A stretch of DNA of 64,000 bases from Kocuria marina (GTDB lineage Bacteria > Actinomycetota > Actinomycetes > Actinomycetales > Micrococcaceae), in contig NZ_JROM01000016.1 of assembly GCF_000786655.1 (NCBI RefSeq), positions 372,001 to 436,000 of the forward strand, given 5' to 3'. A program made the translations under genes and the position numbers. Under the pieces are notes generated by a model. That model saw nothing but the letters and a program-made list of their open reading frames with translations. It made no database searches and had not been told where the DNA came from. Below, piece after piece: positions 29,229-38,588 of the stretch (position 1 is its first letter; every line of letters begins with the position of its first letter).

Positions 29229-31376
29229 TCACGCGTGGCCGGCGTCCTTCATGCGCCGCAGTTCCTTCTTGAGGTCCGCGATCTCGTCCCGCAGCCGCCC
29301 GGCCAGCTCGAACTTCAGCTCGGCGGCGGCGTTGCGCATCTGCTCACTGAGGTCCTCGATCAGATCCACGAGGTCCTCGGCGGGTGCGGCCGCGACACCG
29401 TCGCGCAGCAGTTTGGACTCCGCGGCGGCCGCGGCCTGATCCTTGCCCGTGGCCTTGCCTGTGGCCTTGCCCTTACCGCCCTTGACGGGAGCGGTGTGAT
29501 TGTTGGCGGCGGCGCGCTGGGCCAGCAGGGTGCGGGTGTCCTCGTCCTCGCGTGCCAACTGATCGGTGATGTCCGCGATCCGCTTGCGCAGCGGTTGCGG
29601 ATCGATCCCGTGTTCCTCGTTGTACGCGACCTGGATCTCCCGGCGGCGGTTGGTCTCCTCGATCGCAACGTTCATGGAATTGGTGATCTTGTCCGCGTAC
29701 ATGTGGACCTCACCCGAGACGTTACGGGCGGCGCGACCGATCGTCTGGATCAGGGACGTGGTGGAACGCAGGAAGCCTTCCTTGTCCGCGTCCAGGATGG
29801 CCACGAGGGAGACCTCGGGCAGGTCCAGGCCCTCGCGCAACAGGTTGATGCCCACGAGGACGTCGAACGTGCCCATGCGCAGGTCCCGCAGCAGTTCCAC
29901 GCGCTTGAGGGTGTCCACGTCCGAGTGCAGGTACTGGACCCGCACACCGTGTTCCATGAGGTACTCGGTGAGGTCCTCCGCCATGCGCTTGGTCAGCGTG
30001 GTCACCAGGACGCGTTCGTCGCGTTCCACGCGCAACTCGATCTGTTCCAGCAGGTCGTCGATCTGACCCTTGGTGGGTTTGACGATCACCTGGGGGTCCA
30101 CGAGTCCCGTGGGGCGGATGATCTGCTCCACCACGGAGTCCACCTTGGACATCTCGTACGGCCCCGGGGTCGCGGACATGTACATGGTCTGCCCGATTCG
30201 TTCCAGGAACTCGTCCCATTTCAGGGGGCGGTTGTCCATGGCGGACGGCAACCGGAAGCCGTGTTCCACCAGCGTGCGCTTGCGGGACATGTCCCCCTCG
30301 TACATGCCACCGATCTGCGGCACGGTCACGTGGGACTCGTCGATGATGAGCAGGAAGTCGTCCGGGAAGTAATCCAGCAGACAGTGGGGAGCGGAACCGC
30401 GCGGGCGGCCGTCAATGTGCAGCGAGTAGTTCTCGATCCCGTTGCAGTAGCCCATTTGTTCCATCATCTCGAGGTCGTACGTGGTGCGCATGCGCAACCG
30501 CTGGGCCTCCACGAGCTTGTTCTGCGACTCGAGCTCCTGCAGCCGCTCCTGCAGCTCCTTCTGGATGGACTCGATCGCCGAGGCCATGCGTTCCGCACCG
30601 GCCACGTAGTGCGAGGCGGGGAAGACGTACATCTCCTGCTCCTCGTTTACGATCTCCCCCGTGAGCGGGTGCAGCGTGTAGATCGCCTCGATCTCGTCCC
30701 CGAAGAACTCGATACGCACCGCGAGTTCCTCGTACATGGGGATGATCTCCACGGTGTCCCCGCGCACGCGGAACGTCCCGCGGTGGAAGTCCACGTCGTT
30801 GCGCACATACTGCATGTTCACGAACTGACGCAGCAGGGTGTCCCTGTCCATCTCCTGGCCCACGGCCAGGGTGACCATTTGCTTGACGTACTCCTCCGGG
30901 GTGCCCAGACCGTAGATGCAGGACACGGTGGAGACCACCACGGTGTCGCGGCGGGTCAGCAGGGCATTGGTGGCGGAGTGTCGCAACCGCTCGACCTCCT
31001 CGTTGATCGAGGAGTCCTTCTCGATGAAGGTGTCCGTCTGGGGGACGTAGGCCTCCGGCTGGTAGTAGTCGTAGTAGGAGACGAAGTACTCGACGGCGTT
31101 GTGGGGCAGCAGTTCGCGCAGCTCGTTGGCCAGCTGGGCGGCCAGGGTCTTGTTCTGCACGAGCAACAGCGTGGGCCGCTGGACGGCCTCGATGAGCCAC
31201 GCGGCGGTCGCGGACTTACCCGTGCCCGTGGCGCCCATGAGTACCACGTCCTTCTCCCCGCCCTTGATCCGGCGGGACAGGTCCGCGATGGCCTTGGGCT
31301 GGTCACCGGCGGGCTGGTACTCGGACACGACCTCGAACGGGGCGACCACACGATTGATCTTCTGCGCGAGCGACAT
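29229..31376 (-). CDS. uvrB: Excinuclease ABC subunit B
   Basis: 715 residues. UvrB is the helicase-like damage verifier that receives DNA from UvrA and recruits UvrC. Walker A is [13 protein letters not shown] (~residues 48-60), the beta-hairpin region contains [17 protein letters not shown], and [21 protein letters not shown] and QTIGRAARN are helicase motifs. The C-terminal UVR domain binds UvrC. A Lys/Gly repeat linker ([13 protein letters not shown]) precedes the UVR domain, a local quirk. The gene has its own leaderless-type promoter. Confidence 0.97.
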   Translation of the reverse strand: MSLAQKINRVVAPFEVVSEYQPAGDQPKAIADLSRRIKGGEKDVVLMGATGTGKSATAAWLIEAVQRPTLLLVQNKTLAAQLANELRELLPHNAVEYFVSYYDYYQPEAYVPQTDTFIEKDSSINEEVERLRHSATNALLTRRDTVVVSTVSCIYGLGTPEEYVKQMVTLAVGQEMDRDTLLRQFVNMQYVRNDVDFHRGTFRVRGDTVEIIPMYEELAVRIEFFGDEIEAIYTLHPLTGEIVNEEQEMYVFPASHYVAGAERMASAIESIQKELQERLQELESQNKLVEAQRLRMRTTYDLEMMEQMGYCNGIENYSLHIDGRPRGSAPHCLLDYFPDDFLLIIDESHVTVPQIGGMYEGDMSRKRTLVEHGFRLPSAMDNRPLKWDEFLERIGQTMYMSATPGPYEMSKVDSVVEQIIRPTGLVDPQVIVKPTKGQIDDLLEQIELRVERDERVLVTTLTKRMAEDLTEYLMEHGVRVQYLHSDVDTLKRVELLRDLRMGTFDVLVGINLLREGLDLPEVSLVAILDADKEGFLRSTTSLIQTIGRAARNVSGEVHMYADKITNSMNVAIEETNRRREIQVAYNEEHGIDPQPLRKRIADITDQLAREDEDTRTLLAQRAAANNHTAPVKGGKGKATGKATGKDQAAAAAESKLLRDGVAAAPAEDLVDLIEDLSEQMRNAAAELKFELAGRLRDEIADLKKELRRMKDAGHA

Positions 31377-31382
31377 GGCCCC

Positions 31383-31388
31383 AGCGTA
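31383..31388 (-). promoter_or_regulatory. -10 box of a leaderless-type promoter for uvrB
   Basis: TACGCT on the minus strand lies 6 nt before ATG 31376 and no Shine-Dalgarno sequence is present. No LexA-type box is visible nearby. Confidence 0.45.
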
Positions 31389-31409
31389 CGCGCCGACTCA
31401 GACACGGAT

Positions 31410-31432
31410 CCGGGCGGCTCGCACCGCCCCGG
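31410..31432 (-). terminator. Hairpin after coaE
   Basis: An 8-bp GC-rich stem with one bulge (31410-31417 with 31424-31432), 6 nt past the coaE stop. Probable terminator separating coaE from uvrB. Confidence 0.45.
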
Positions 31433-31438
31433 GACGGC

Positions 31439-32065
31439 TCACAGGACCCGCGTGCGCCACCATTCGTCCACCTGCGCGAGCAGGTCCTCGATGGTCGTGG
31501 AATTGTCGAGGACGGCCGTGGCCACCGCTCGGCGCTGCTCGTCCGTGGCCTGGGCCGCGATCCGGCGGCGGGCGTCCTCCGGGCTCATCCCGCGGTCCTC
31601 GACCATCCGCCGCACCCGTTCGTCCTCGGGCGCCTGCACCACGAGCACCTCGTCCATCGCCTCGTGCTGACCGGTCTCCACGAGCAGCGGGATGTCGTGG
31701 ACCACCACTCCCCCCGGCGGCACCTCACTCACGAGCCGCGCGGTCTCGCGCCGCACGAGCGGGTGGATGATCCCGTTCAGGGCCGCGAGCTGCTCGGCGT
31801 CGTCGAACACGATGGCCGCGACCGCCGCGCGGTCCAGTGCGCCCGAGTCCGGCTGCACGATCCGCTCCCCGAAGTGGGCCACCATGGCCTCGTAGCCCGG
31901 CTCCCCCGGTTCCTGCAGGGCCCGGGCGATCGCGTCCGCGTCCAGGACGAGCGCCCCGAGCTCGCTCAGCCGCCGCGAGACGGTGGACTTGCCCGAGGCG
32001 ATCCCGCCGGTCAGCCCGACCCGCAGAGTCTCGGTGTGGCCGGGTCTGCGCAACAGCTCAGTCAT
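31439..32065 (-). CDS. coaE: Dephospho-CoA kinase
   Basis: 208 residues from ATG 32065. It phosphorylates dephospho-CoA in the last step of coenzyme A synthesis. The P-loop LTGGIASGKSTV (residues ~18-29), catalytic DADAIAR, NGIIHPLVR, VVHDIPLLVE and the lid-region RRRIAAQ are all present, so this copy looks fully functional. It overlaps by 8 bp the end of the upstream BCCT gene, whose C-terminus is itself a CoaE-like domain. A longer open frame upstream is not protein-like. Confidence 0.95.
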   Translation of the reverse strand: MTELLRRPGHTETLRVGLTGGIASGKSTVSRRLSELGALVLDADAIARALQEPGEPGYEAMVAHFGERIVQPDSGALDRAAVAAIVFDDAEQLAALNGIIHPLVRRETARLVSEVPPGGVVVHDIPLLVETGQHEAMDEVLVVQAPEDERVRRMVEDRGMSPEDARRRIAAQATDEQRRAVATAVLDNSTTIEDLLAQVDEWWRTRVL

Positions 32066-34430
32066 GACGGTGTCCTTCCGTGTCCTGCTCCCGGCCCAGT
32101 GCCGGGAGCACGTGGTCGCGCCAGATCTCGCGGGAGCGCTCCCGCAGGCCGTCGAGGTCACCGTCGTTGACGATCACCTCGTCCGCAACCGCCCGGATCT
32201 CGTCCGGCCCGGCGGCCACGTCCACCCGGTCCCACGCGTCCTCGGCCGGCAGGCCCTTACCCGCGCGCAACCGACGCACCCGGTCCTCCACGGGCGCGTC
32301 CACGGCCACGACGAGGTCGAACCGGTCCCCCTGTTCCGCCTCGAGCGGGTCCCGGATCACCTGCACGACCACGCTGTCGGGTCCCGCGTCCCGGGCACGA
32401 CGCCGCGCCGCCTCCCGCAGCGCGGGGAGCAACAGTTCGTGGGCGCGGGCCCTGGCGGCGTCGTTGTGGGTCATCAGGTCGTCGAGCGCGTCTGACGCGG
32501 CGGCGTCGTCGTGTGAAGAGACACCCCGGGCGCGCAGCTGCTCCCCGAAGACGCGCTCGACGTCCGCGCGCGTGTCCGTGCCCGGGCGCAGGAGCTCGCG
32601 CCACAGCGCGGAGCTGTCCACGACGACGGCGCCCAGCGCCTCGAACTCGCGGGCCACGGTGTGCTTGCCCGCCGAGGGACCGCCGGTGAGAGCGAGCTGG
32701 AACACCGGCCGGCCCTCCTGCTCCCGCTGCCAGTGCCACGTGCGGGGCTGGTGGGTGTCGTGATCGGGCTCGGTGCCCACCTCGTACTCGGGACGGATGA
32801 CGTAGTCCTCGATCGCGGCGGTGTCCTGCTGCGCCCTGCGGTGGTACTCCTCCGCGGGCAGCACCTTCTTCCACTGCCGGGTGCGCATGGGACGCGCGGT
32901 GCCGGCGTCCTGGCGCAGCGCGCGTAAGAGCATGCCGGCCTGCAGGACCTCCAGGACCATCACGGGAGCGCCGATCACGATGATGACCTCCTGCAGGGCG
33001 TTGAGCCCGTTCTCGCCGGAGGTCGTGATGATCGCGGCACACACGGCGCCCACGGCGAGCGTCCAGAAGATCCGCTGCTGGCGCGGCCCCTCGTCCTCGT
33101 GCCCGTTGGCCATCGCGTCCATCACGAGCGCGCCGGAGTCGATCGAGGTGATGAAGAAGATCGTGATGACCACGAGCGCCACGAGCGCGGTGACCGCGAA
33201 CCACGGCATGGACCCGAGCAACTGGAACAGAGCGGCCTCCACGTTGCCCTGCGTGACGATGGTGTCCGTGAGACTGCCCTGCGTCTCGGGAGCGCGGTCG
33301 ATGCGGATCGCGCTGTAGCCGTAGATGGCCATCCACACCGCCACGAACGACGACGGGACGCCGAGCACCCCCACCACGAACTGACGGATCGTGCGCCCGC
33401 GCGAGATCTTGGCCACGAACATCCCCACAAACGGTGCCCACGTGACGGTCCAGGCCCAGTAGAACACCGTCCAGTCACCGGACCACGTGCCGCCGCCGAA
33501 CGTGTCGTTGAAGAACGCGAGCGTGGGCAGCTGATTCACGTAGCCACCCACGGACTCCACGATGCTGCGCATCGTGTCCATCGTGGCCCCGGCCATGAGC
33601 ACGAACAGCAACAGGGCCACGGCCAGGACGATGTTCGCGTACGAGAGTCGCTTGACGCCCTTCTCCATGCCCGCGAGCACGGAAGCCAGGCCCACCGCCG
33701 TGATCAGCGCGATGATGGCCGCCTGGATCCACCCCGCCATCGGGATGCCGTAGACGTACGTGAGGCCGCTGTTGATCTGCAGCGCCCCGAGCCCCACGGA
33801 CACCGCGAGCCCGAACACGGTCGCGACGATCGAGAGCACGTCGATCGCCTTGCCCCACGGGCCGTGGATCCCGTCGCCGAGCACCGGGTGGAACGCGGAC
33901 GAGACGCGCGGGGGCAGTTTGCGCTTGTACGTGAAGTACCCGAACGTCAGACCGGGGACGGCGAGGATCGCCCACATGTGCACGCCGAAGTGGAAGTTGG
34001 CGATGTTCAGGGCCTCCACCGCGGCGCGGTCCGACGCGGGCTCCGTGCCGTACATGGGCGGGTTCGCGTAGTGGTTGATGGGTTCGGCCACACCCCAGAA
34101 CATCAGCACGGCGCCCACGCCCGCCGCGAAGAGCATCCCGAACCACGCGATCCCGGAGTACTCGGGGACGGAATCGTCGTCGCCGATCTTCACGCGCCCG
34201 TAGCGGCTCAGTGCCAGACCGATCGCGAAGATCACGAGAGCGGTCACGCTGAAGGTGTAGAACCATCCCGTCTGGTAGCGCAACGCGTGGGAGATCACGC
34301 CGAAGACCGATTGCACGGGACCCGGGAACAGACTCATGCCGAGCGTGAAGACGACGATCAGCGCGGCCGAGACGAAGAAGATGGACGGGGTCGTGCGCAA
34401 CCCCAGTCGGTCGTGAAGACGATTGAGCAC
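32058..34430 (-). CDS. BCCT-family osmolyte transporter fused to a degenerate dephospho-CoA-kinase-like domain
   Basis: 790 residues. Residues ~1-510 are a BCCT (betaine/carnitine/choline) sodium- or proton-coupled carrier with about 12 membrane segments. Its family signature is FYWAWTVTWAPFVGMFVAK, then ISRGRTIRQFV, preceded by WGVAEPINHY. Residues ~511-575 form a charged linker. Residues ~577-780 align with CoaE: LTGGPSAGKHTVAREFEALG, VVVDSSALW, VIRDPLEAEQ, FDLVVAVDAPVEDRVRRL, ADEVIVNDGDLDGL. Several catalytic positions are lost: the Walker A Ser/Thr after Lys is His589-His590 shifted (GKHT for GKST), the DAD motif is DSS, and the lid RIAAQ is RVDVAA. It may therefore bind but not phosphorylate dephospho-CoA. 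GTG start with GGAAAG upstream; the stop overlaps coaE by 8 bp. Confidence 0.88.
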   Translation of the reverse strand: MLNRLHDRLGLRTTPSIFFVSAALIVVFTLGMSLFPGPVQSVFGVISHALRYQTGWFYTFSVTALVIFAIGLALSRYGRVKIGDDDSVPEYSGIAWFGMLFAAGVGAVLMFWGVAEPINHYANPPMYGTEPASDRAAVEALNIANFHFGVHMWAILAVPGLTFGYFTYKRKLPPRVSSAFHPVLGDGIHGPWGKAIDVLSIVATVFGLAVSVGLGALQINSGLTYVYGIPMAGWIQAAIIALITAVGLASVLAGMEKGVKRLSYANIVLAVALLLFVLMAGATMDTMRSIVESVGGYVNQLPTLAFFNDTFGGGTWSGDWTVFYWAWTVTWAPFVGMFVAKISRGRTIRQFVVGVLGVPSSFVAVWMAIYGYSAIRIDRAPETQGSLTDTIVTQGNVEAALFQLLGSMPWFAVTALVALVVITIFFITSIDSGALVMDAMANGHEDEGPRQQRIFWTLAVGAVCAAIITTSGENGLNALQEVIIVIGAPVMVLEVLQAGMLLRALRQDAGTARPMRTRQWKKVLPAEEYHRRAQQDTAAIEDYVIRPEYEVGTEPDHDTHQPRTWHWQREQEGRPVFQLALTGGPSAGKHTVAREFEALGAVVVDSSALWRELLRPGTDTRADVERVFGEQLRARGVSSHDDAAASDALDDLMTHNDAARARAHELLLPALREAARRRARDAGPDSVVVQVIRDPLEAEQGDRFDLVVAVDAPVEDRVRRLRAGKGLPAEDAWDRVDVAAGPDEIRAVADEVIVNDGDLDGLRERSREIWRDHVLPALGREQDTEGHRHD

Positions 34431-34575
34431 AGGTCAGCTTTCCGATGGGAGGCGGTGGCACGTGGCCGCGTCGGCGCGGCAGGTCTCACTGTAGTGGCCC
34501 TCACGTGCTCCGCGGGCGCCCCGGGACCGTCCCGGGCCCCCCGCGCGGCCACGAGCCCCCGGATCGGCGCGTCCC

Positions 34576-34581
34576 TACACT
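34576..34581 (+). promoter_or_regulatory. -10 box of a leaderless-type promoter for the IMPACT-family gene
   Basis: TACACT lies 6 nt before GTG 34588 with no Shine-Dalgarno sequence between. The intergenic stretch 34431-34575 shows no other feature. Confidence 0.5.
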
Positions 34582-34587
34582 GGTGGT

Positions 34588-35310
34588 GTGCCCGCCGAAT
34601 CCTTCTCCCACGACGCCGCGGACTCGCGCGTGTCCTACACCGTCCCGCGCCGGGGCATCGTGCACAGCGCGGAGCTCGAGATCAAGAAGTCGCGGTTCCT
34701 AGCACTACTCACCCGCGTGGACACGGAAGCGGAGGCCCGCGAGTTCATCTCCCGTGTGGCCGCCGAGCACCGGGACGCCCGTCACCACTGCTCGGCATTC
34801 GTGCTCGGGCCCACGCGCGCCACGACGCGCTCGTCCGACGACGGCGAACCGGCCGGCACCGCGGGCATGCCCATGCTGCAGGCGCTGACCGCGCACGCCA
34901 CGGCTCGGCAACGCACCGCGGACGAGGCCGGTGACCTCTCGGACGTGTGCGCGGTGGTCGTACGGTGGTTCGGCGGGGTCAAGCTCGGGGCCGGTGGGCT
35001 CGTGCGCGCCTACTCCGGTGCCGTGACCGCCGCGCTGGACACCGCCCCGCTCGTGCGCAGGATGCGCTGCCGCGAACTGACCCTGCCGCTCCCCCACGCC
35101 GAGGCCGGCCGCGTGGAGGCCGAGGTGCGCACCCGCGGGTTCACGGTCCTGCCCACCGGTTACGGCTCCGCGGACGCGACCTTACGCCTGCTCGTGGCAG
35201 ATCTCCCCGGCGCCGTCGACGACGCCCGGGCGGCCCTGGCGAGCATCACCGCCGGACACGCGAGCGTCCACGAGGGACCCGCCCGGTGGGAGGACGTCCC
35301 GGACACGTGA
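34588..35310 (+). CDS. IMPACT/YigZ-family protein
   Basis: 240 residues. The family joins an N-terminal UPF0029 (IMPACT) domain to a C-terminal ferredoxin-like DUF1949 domain. Bacterial members are of uncertain role; links to translation regulation are drawn from eukaryotic IMPACT. Motifs: IKKSRFLALLTRV, the core SSDDGEPAGTAGMPML, and VVVRWFGGVKLGAGGLVRAY. The GTG start lacks a ribosome binding site and fits a leaderless mRNA. The gene is monocistronic, ending in a perfect terminator. Confidence 0.92.
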   Translation: MPAESFSHDAADSRVSYTVPRRGIVHSAELEIKKSRFLALLTRVDTEAEAREFISRVAAEHRDARHHCSAFVLGPTRATTRSSDDGEPAGTAGMPMLQALTAHATARQRTADEAGDLSDVCAVVVRWFGGVKLGAGGLVRAYSGAVTAALDTAPLVRRMRCRELTLPLPHAEAGRVEAEVRTRGFTVLPTGYGSADATLRLLVADLPGAVDDARAALASITAGHASVHEGPARWEDVPDT

Positions 35311-35346
35311 AAGGTCCCGCTCCCCGTCACGGGGAGCGGGACCTTT
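35310..35346. terminator. Bidirectional terminator between IMPACT gene and rpsA
   Basis: A perfect 17-bp stem (35310-35326 with 35330-35346) with loop TCA, ending in TTT on the plus strand and reading AAA/TTT the same way on the other. It lies between convergent genes. Confidence 0.85.
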
Positions 35347-35406
35347 CGGATTCACCTCACGGCGAGCTCACGGGCCGACGTGCGGCCGCGTGCTCACGCG
35401 TGTGAC

Positions 35407-36876
35407 TCAGTGACCGGTGAGCTTCTCGCGCAGAGCGGCGAGGGCCTCGTCGGACGCGAGCGTCCCGGCGTCCTCGGCCGGAGCCTCGGAGGAGTAGCTC
35501 GTGGGGCCGGAGGAGTGGCTCGGGGAGGACGAGGAGGACGAGGTGGTCGCCGCATCCTGGTCTTCCTGCAGGTGCTTGCGCACCTGCTCCTTGTGCGCCT
35601 CCCAGCGGGCCTGGGCCTGAGCGTACTGCTCCTCCCACGCGGCGCGCTGCTCCTCGTAGCCCTCGATCCATTCGTTGGTCTCGGGATCGAAGCCCTCGGG
35701 GTACTTGTAGTTGCCCTGCTCGTCGTACTCGGCGGCCATGCCGTACTGGGCGGGATCGAACTCGGTGGAGTCCGGGTCCACACCCTCGTTGGCCTGCTTG
35801 AGGGACAGCGAGATGCGGCGGCGGTCCAAGTCGATGTCGATGACCTTGACGAACAGCTCCTCGTTCACGGAGACGACCTGCTCGGCCATGTCCACGTGAC
35901 GCTGCGCCAGCTCGGAGATGTGCACGAGGCCCTCGATGCCGTCCTCGACGCGCACGAACGCACCGAAGGGAACCAGCTTGGTGACCTTGCCCGGGACGAC
36001 CTGGCCCAGGGCGTGGGTGCGGGCGAACAGCTGCCACGGGTCTTCCTGGGTGGCCTTGAGCGAGAGCGACACGCGCTCGCGATCCATGTCCACGTCCAGC
36101 ACCTCGACGGTGACTTCCTGACCGACCTCGACGACCTCGGAGGGGTGGTCGATGTGCTTCCAGGACAGCTCGGAGACGTGCACCAGACCGTCCACGCCAC
36201 CGAGGTCCACGAACGCACCGAAGTTGACGATCGAGGACACGGTGCCCGTGCGGACCTGGCCCTTCTGCAGCTGCTGCAGGAAGTTGGCGCGCACCTCGGA
36301 CTGGGTCTGCTCGAGCCACGCACGGCGGGAGAGCACCACGTTGTTGCGGTTCTTGTCGAGCTCGATGATCTTGGCCTCGAGCTGCTGACCGATGTAGGGA
36401 GCCAGGTCGCGGACGCGGCGCATCTCCACGAGGGAGGCGGGCAGGAAGCCGCGCAAGCCGATGTCCAGGATGAGGCCGCCCTTGACGACCTCGATGACGG
36501 TGCCGGTGACGACGCCGTCCTCGTCCTTGACCTTCTCGATGTCGCCCCAGGCGCGCTCGTACTGGGCGCGCTTCTTGGAGAGGATCAGGCGACCTTCTTT
36601 GTCCTCCTTGGTGAGGACCAGAGCCTCCACCTCGTCACCCACAGCCACGACGTCATCGGGGTTGATGTCGTGCTTGATGGACAACTCACGAGAGGGGATG
36701 ACACCTTCGGTCTTGTACCCGATGTCCAGGAGGACCTCGTCGCGGTCGACCTTGACGACGGTGCCTTCCACGAGGTCGCCGTCGTTGAAGTACTTGATGG
36801 TCGCGTCGACAGCGGCGAGGAAATCCTCTTCAGTTCCGATGTCGTTGACGGCGACCTGCTGGGTGGTGGTGGTCAT
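35407..36876 (-). CDS. rpsA: 30S ribosomal protein S1
   Basis: 489 residues from ATG 36876. S1 binds mRNA and aids translation initiation. Four S1 RNA-binding repeats run from ~residue 33 to ~370, the third and fourth showing SIVNFGAFVDLGGVDGLVHV and LVPFGAFVRVEDGIEGLVHI. The C-terminal ~110 residues are acidic and glutamine-rich and contain a serine run before a short conserved end, typical of actinobacterial S1. The upstream frame extension is not coding. A good sigma-70-type promoter lies ~110 bp upstream. Confidence 0.96.
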   Translation of the reverse strand: MTTTTQQVAVNDIGTEEDFLAAVDATIKYFNDGDLVEGTVVKVDRDEVLLDIGYKTEGVIPSRELSIKHDINPDDVVAVGDEVEALVLTKEDKEGRLILSKKRAQYERAWGDIEKVKDEDGVVTGTVIEVVKGGLILDIGLRGFLPASLVEMRRVRDLAPYIGQQLEAKIIELDKNRNNVVLSRRAWLEQTQSEVRANFLQQLQKGQVRTGTVSSIVNFGAFVDLGGVDGLVHVSELSWKHIDHPSEVVEVGQEVTVEVLDVDMDRERVSLSLKATQEDPWQLFARTHALGQVVPGKVTKLVPFGAFVRVEDGIEGLVHISELAQRHVDMAEQVVSVNEELFVKVIDIDLDRRRISLSLKQANEGVDPDSTEFDPAQYGMAAEYDEQGNYKYPEGFDPETNEWIEGYEEQRAAWEEQYAQAQARWEAHKEQVRKHLQEDQDAATTSSSSSSPSHSSGPTSYSSEAPAEDAGTLASDEALAALREKLTGH

Positions 36877-36995
36877 GTAGTAGGGACTCCGATGAAATTG
36901 ATGTGATGGTTTGGTGTCACCAACCCCGCCCTGTGGGGCGCACCGGATTGGCGACGTCACGCTTGATGTGGGCGTGCGAATACACGCACCGCTCC

Positions 36996-37024
36996 AGTCT
37001 AGGCCCGAAACCGTGCCGGTTCAA
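36996..37024 (-). promoter_or_regulatory. rpsA promoter
   Basis: On the minus strand TTGAAC (37019-37024), a 17-bp spacer, and TAGACT (36996-37001) form a near-consensus housekeeping promoter. The predicted start is ~36989, giving a ~113-nt leader before rpsA. Confidence 0.7.
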
Positions 37025-37061
37025 GCCTGGAGGGTGCGTCCGCGCGCTGCGCGAGCCGCGC

Positions 37062-38459
37062 TCAGAACGGGGAGATGCAGTACGGGTGGGTGGGCGTGGA
37101 CATGAGCGCCTGGATGTCCCGCAGGGCGGCGTCGTCGCGCACGCGCAGCAGGCCCGCGTAGTGCAGCGTGGACGCCTTGACGGCCCCAAGGTACAGCGAG
37201 CCGAGCGAATCGACGTTCAGGGCGACGTCCGCGCCGTCGGGCAGTTCCACGGCGGGCATGGACTTCCCCGCGAGATCGTCCTGTGTGCGCGGGCGGTCCG
37301 CTACGCGTTCCACGCGGGGGGCATCACCGGTGGTGTCGATCTCGTAGATCCCGTCCGCGAAGCCCATGGAGTCCACGACCGACATCCTGACCTTGCGGTG
37401 GGACGTGTAGTGCCGGGCGGACAGGGCTGCCACCGGGTCCAGGACGCGCAACCACAGTCGCTCGTAGCGCTTGCGCACGGTGTAGGCGGACATGTCCACC
37501 ATGCCCCACATGAGCGGGTCTTCCATCTGGGCGCTGTTGTAGCGCACCTCCGTGACGAGGTCCAGGTTGCACAGGTACTCCCACAGGGCGATGCGCACCT
37601 GCGAGCTCGGGGACACGAGGTCCACGACCTTCAGGTACCCCTGGAACCCCTGGGTGAAGACGAACTTGTAGCTGACGTAACCGTCCGCCTCGCCCCGGGC
37701 GTCGTAGTGCACCGCGGTGCGGATCTCCGGATCGGCGCGCTCCTGGTCCCAGTTCCACCGGCCGGAGACGATGTCCCACCACTTCTCGGTGCGCGTGAGG
37801 GAACCCGCCGTCACGCGGTGGAAGCGCTCGAAGATCTTCGGGGCCAGCTCGGCCACGGCCTCGTTGTCGGCCATCTCCACCGACCCCGCGGTCGGGGCCT
37901 TCAATTGCAGCCGGGTGTGGGCGTCCACCGTGATCTCCGTGTTGAACGTGCCCGCACCGAAACCGAAGCGGCCGTAGATCGTGGCCTCGGACGCGGTGAG
38001 CGCGGCGATCGGGAACCCCGCCCCGTGCGCCTCGGTCAGGTCATCGGTCATGAGCCGGCGCAACAGACCCCGCCGGGCATGCGTGGGCCGCACCGTGACC
38101 TCGGAGACCAACCACGCGGGCACGCTGCAGCCCTCCCCCAGGGTCAGCTCGGAATCCCACGAGCAGAACGTGGCCACGGGTCGCTCGGCCCCCAGCGCGG
38201 CTGTGGGCACGGGGTCCGCGGTATATGCGGCGCGGAACCGGGTGCCAGCGGCGCGCATCGATCGCAGGTTGCGCTCAGTGGCCTCCTGCCCCGGTTCACG
38301 GCCGTGGAACCCCTGGGCGACCGCCCGGTTCCACTCCACGAACTTGGGGTTCGCGTCCGTGCCACCCTCGTTCGCGGGAAAGCGGCGCAGGACGTAGTCG
38401 TTCCCGCGGGCGCTGTACTCGCTCTCGCGGGTCTGCTCGTGCCGGGGTGTCGCGTTCAT
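37062..38459 (-). CDS. Eis-like GNAT-family N-acetyltransferase
   Basis: 465 residues. The N-terminal GNAT fold has the acetyl-CoA loop VRPTHARRGLLRRLM, preceded by WLVSEVTV. EATIYGRFGFG carries the Tyr that acts as general acid in mycobacterial Eis. A second GNAT-like half and a sterol-carrier-like C-terminus follow, ending in Phe, as in Eis, where the C-terminal carboxylate is catalytic. Eis proteins acetylate amines, including aminoglycosides or polyamines, at multiple positions. ATG 38459 has GAGGAG upstream. The substrate here is unknown. Confidence 0.85.
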   Translation of the reverse strand: MNATPRHEQTRESEYSARGNDYVLRRFPANEGGTDANPKFVEWNRAVAQGFHGREPGQEATERNLRSMRAAGTRFRAAYTADPVPTAALGAERPVATFCSWDSELTLGEGCSVPAWLVSEVTVRPTHARRGLLRRLMTDDLTEAHGAGFPIAALTASEATIYGRFGFGAGTFNTEITVDAHTRLQLKAPTAGSVEMADNEAVAELAPKIFERFHRVTAGSLTRTEKWWDIVSGRWNWDQERADPEIRTAVHYDARGEADGYVSYKFVFTQGFQGYLKVVDLVSPSSQVRIALWEYLCNLDLVTEVRYNSAQMEDPLMWGMVDMSAYTVRKRYERLWLRVLDPVAALSARHYTSHRKVRMSVVDSMGFADGIYEIDTTGDAPRVERVADRPRTQDDLAGKSMPAVELPDGADVALNVDSLGSLYLGAVKASTLHYAGLLRVRDDAALRDIQALMSTPTHPYCISPF

Positions 38460-38588
38460 GATGCTCCTCGTCGTGACTCGGGCGGTTCGGGTGTGCCGTG
38501 GCCCGCCGCGCGGTGGCGGGTGTGGTGCTGGGTGCACGGCCTGCTGCGGCGCCGAGCGGCGGGCTGAGTGGTCCGTGCGCTCAGGCGG

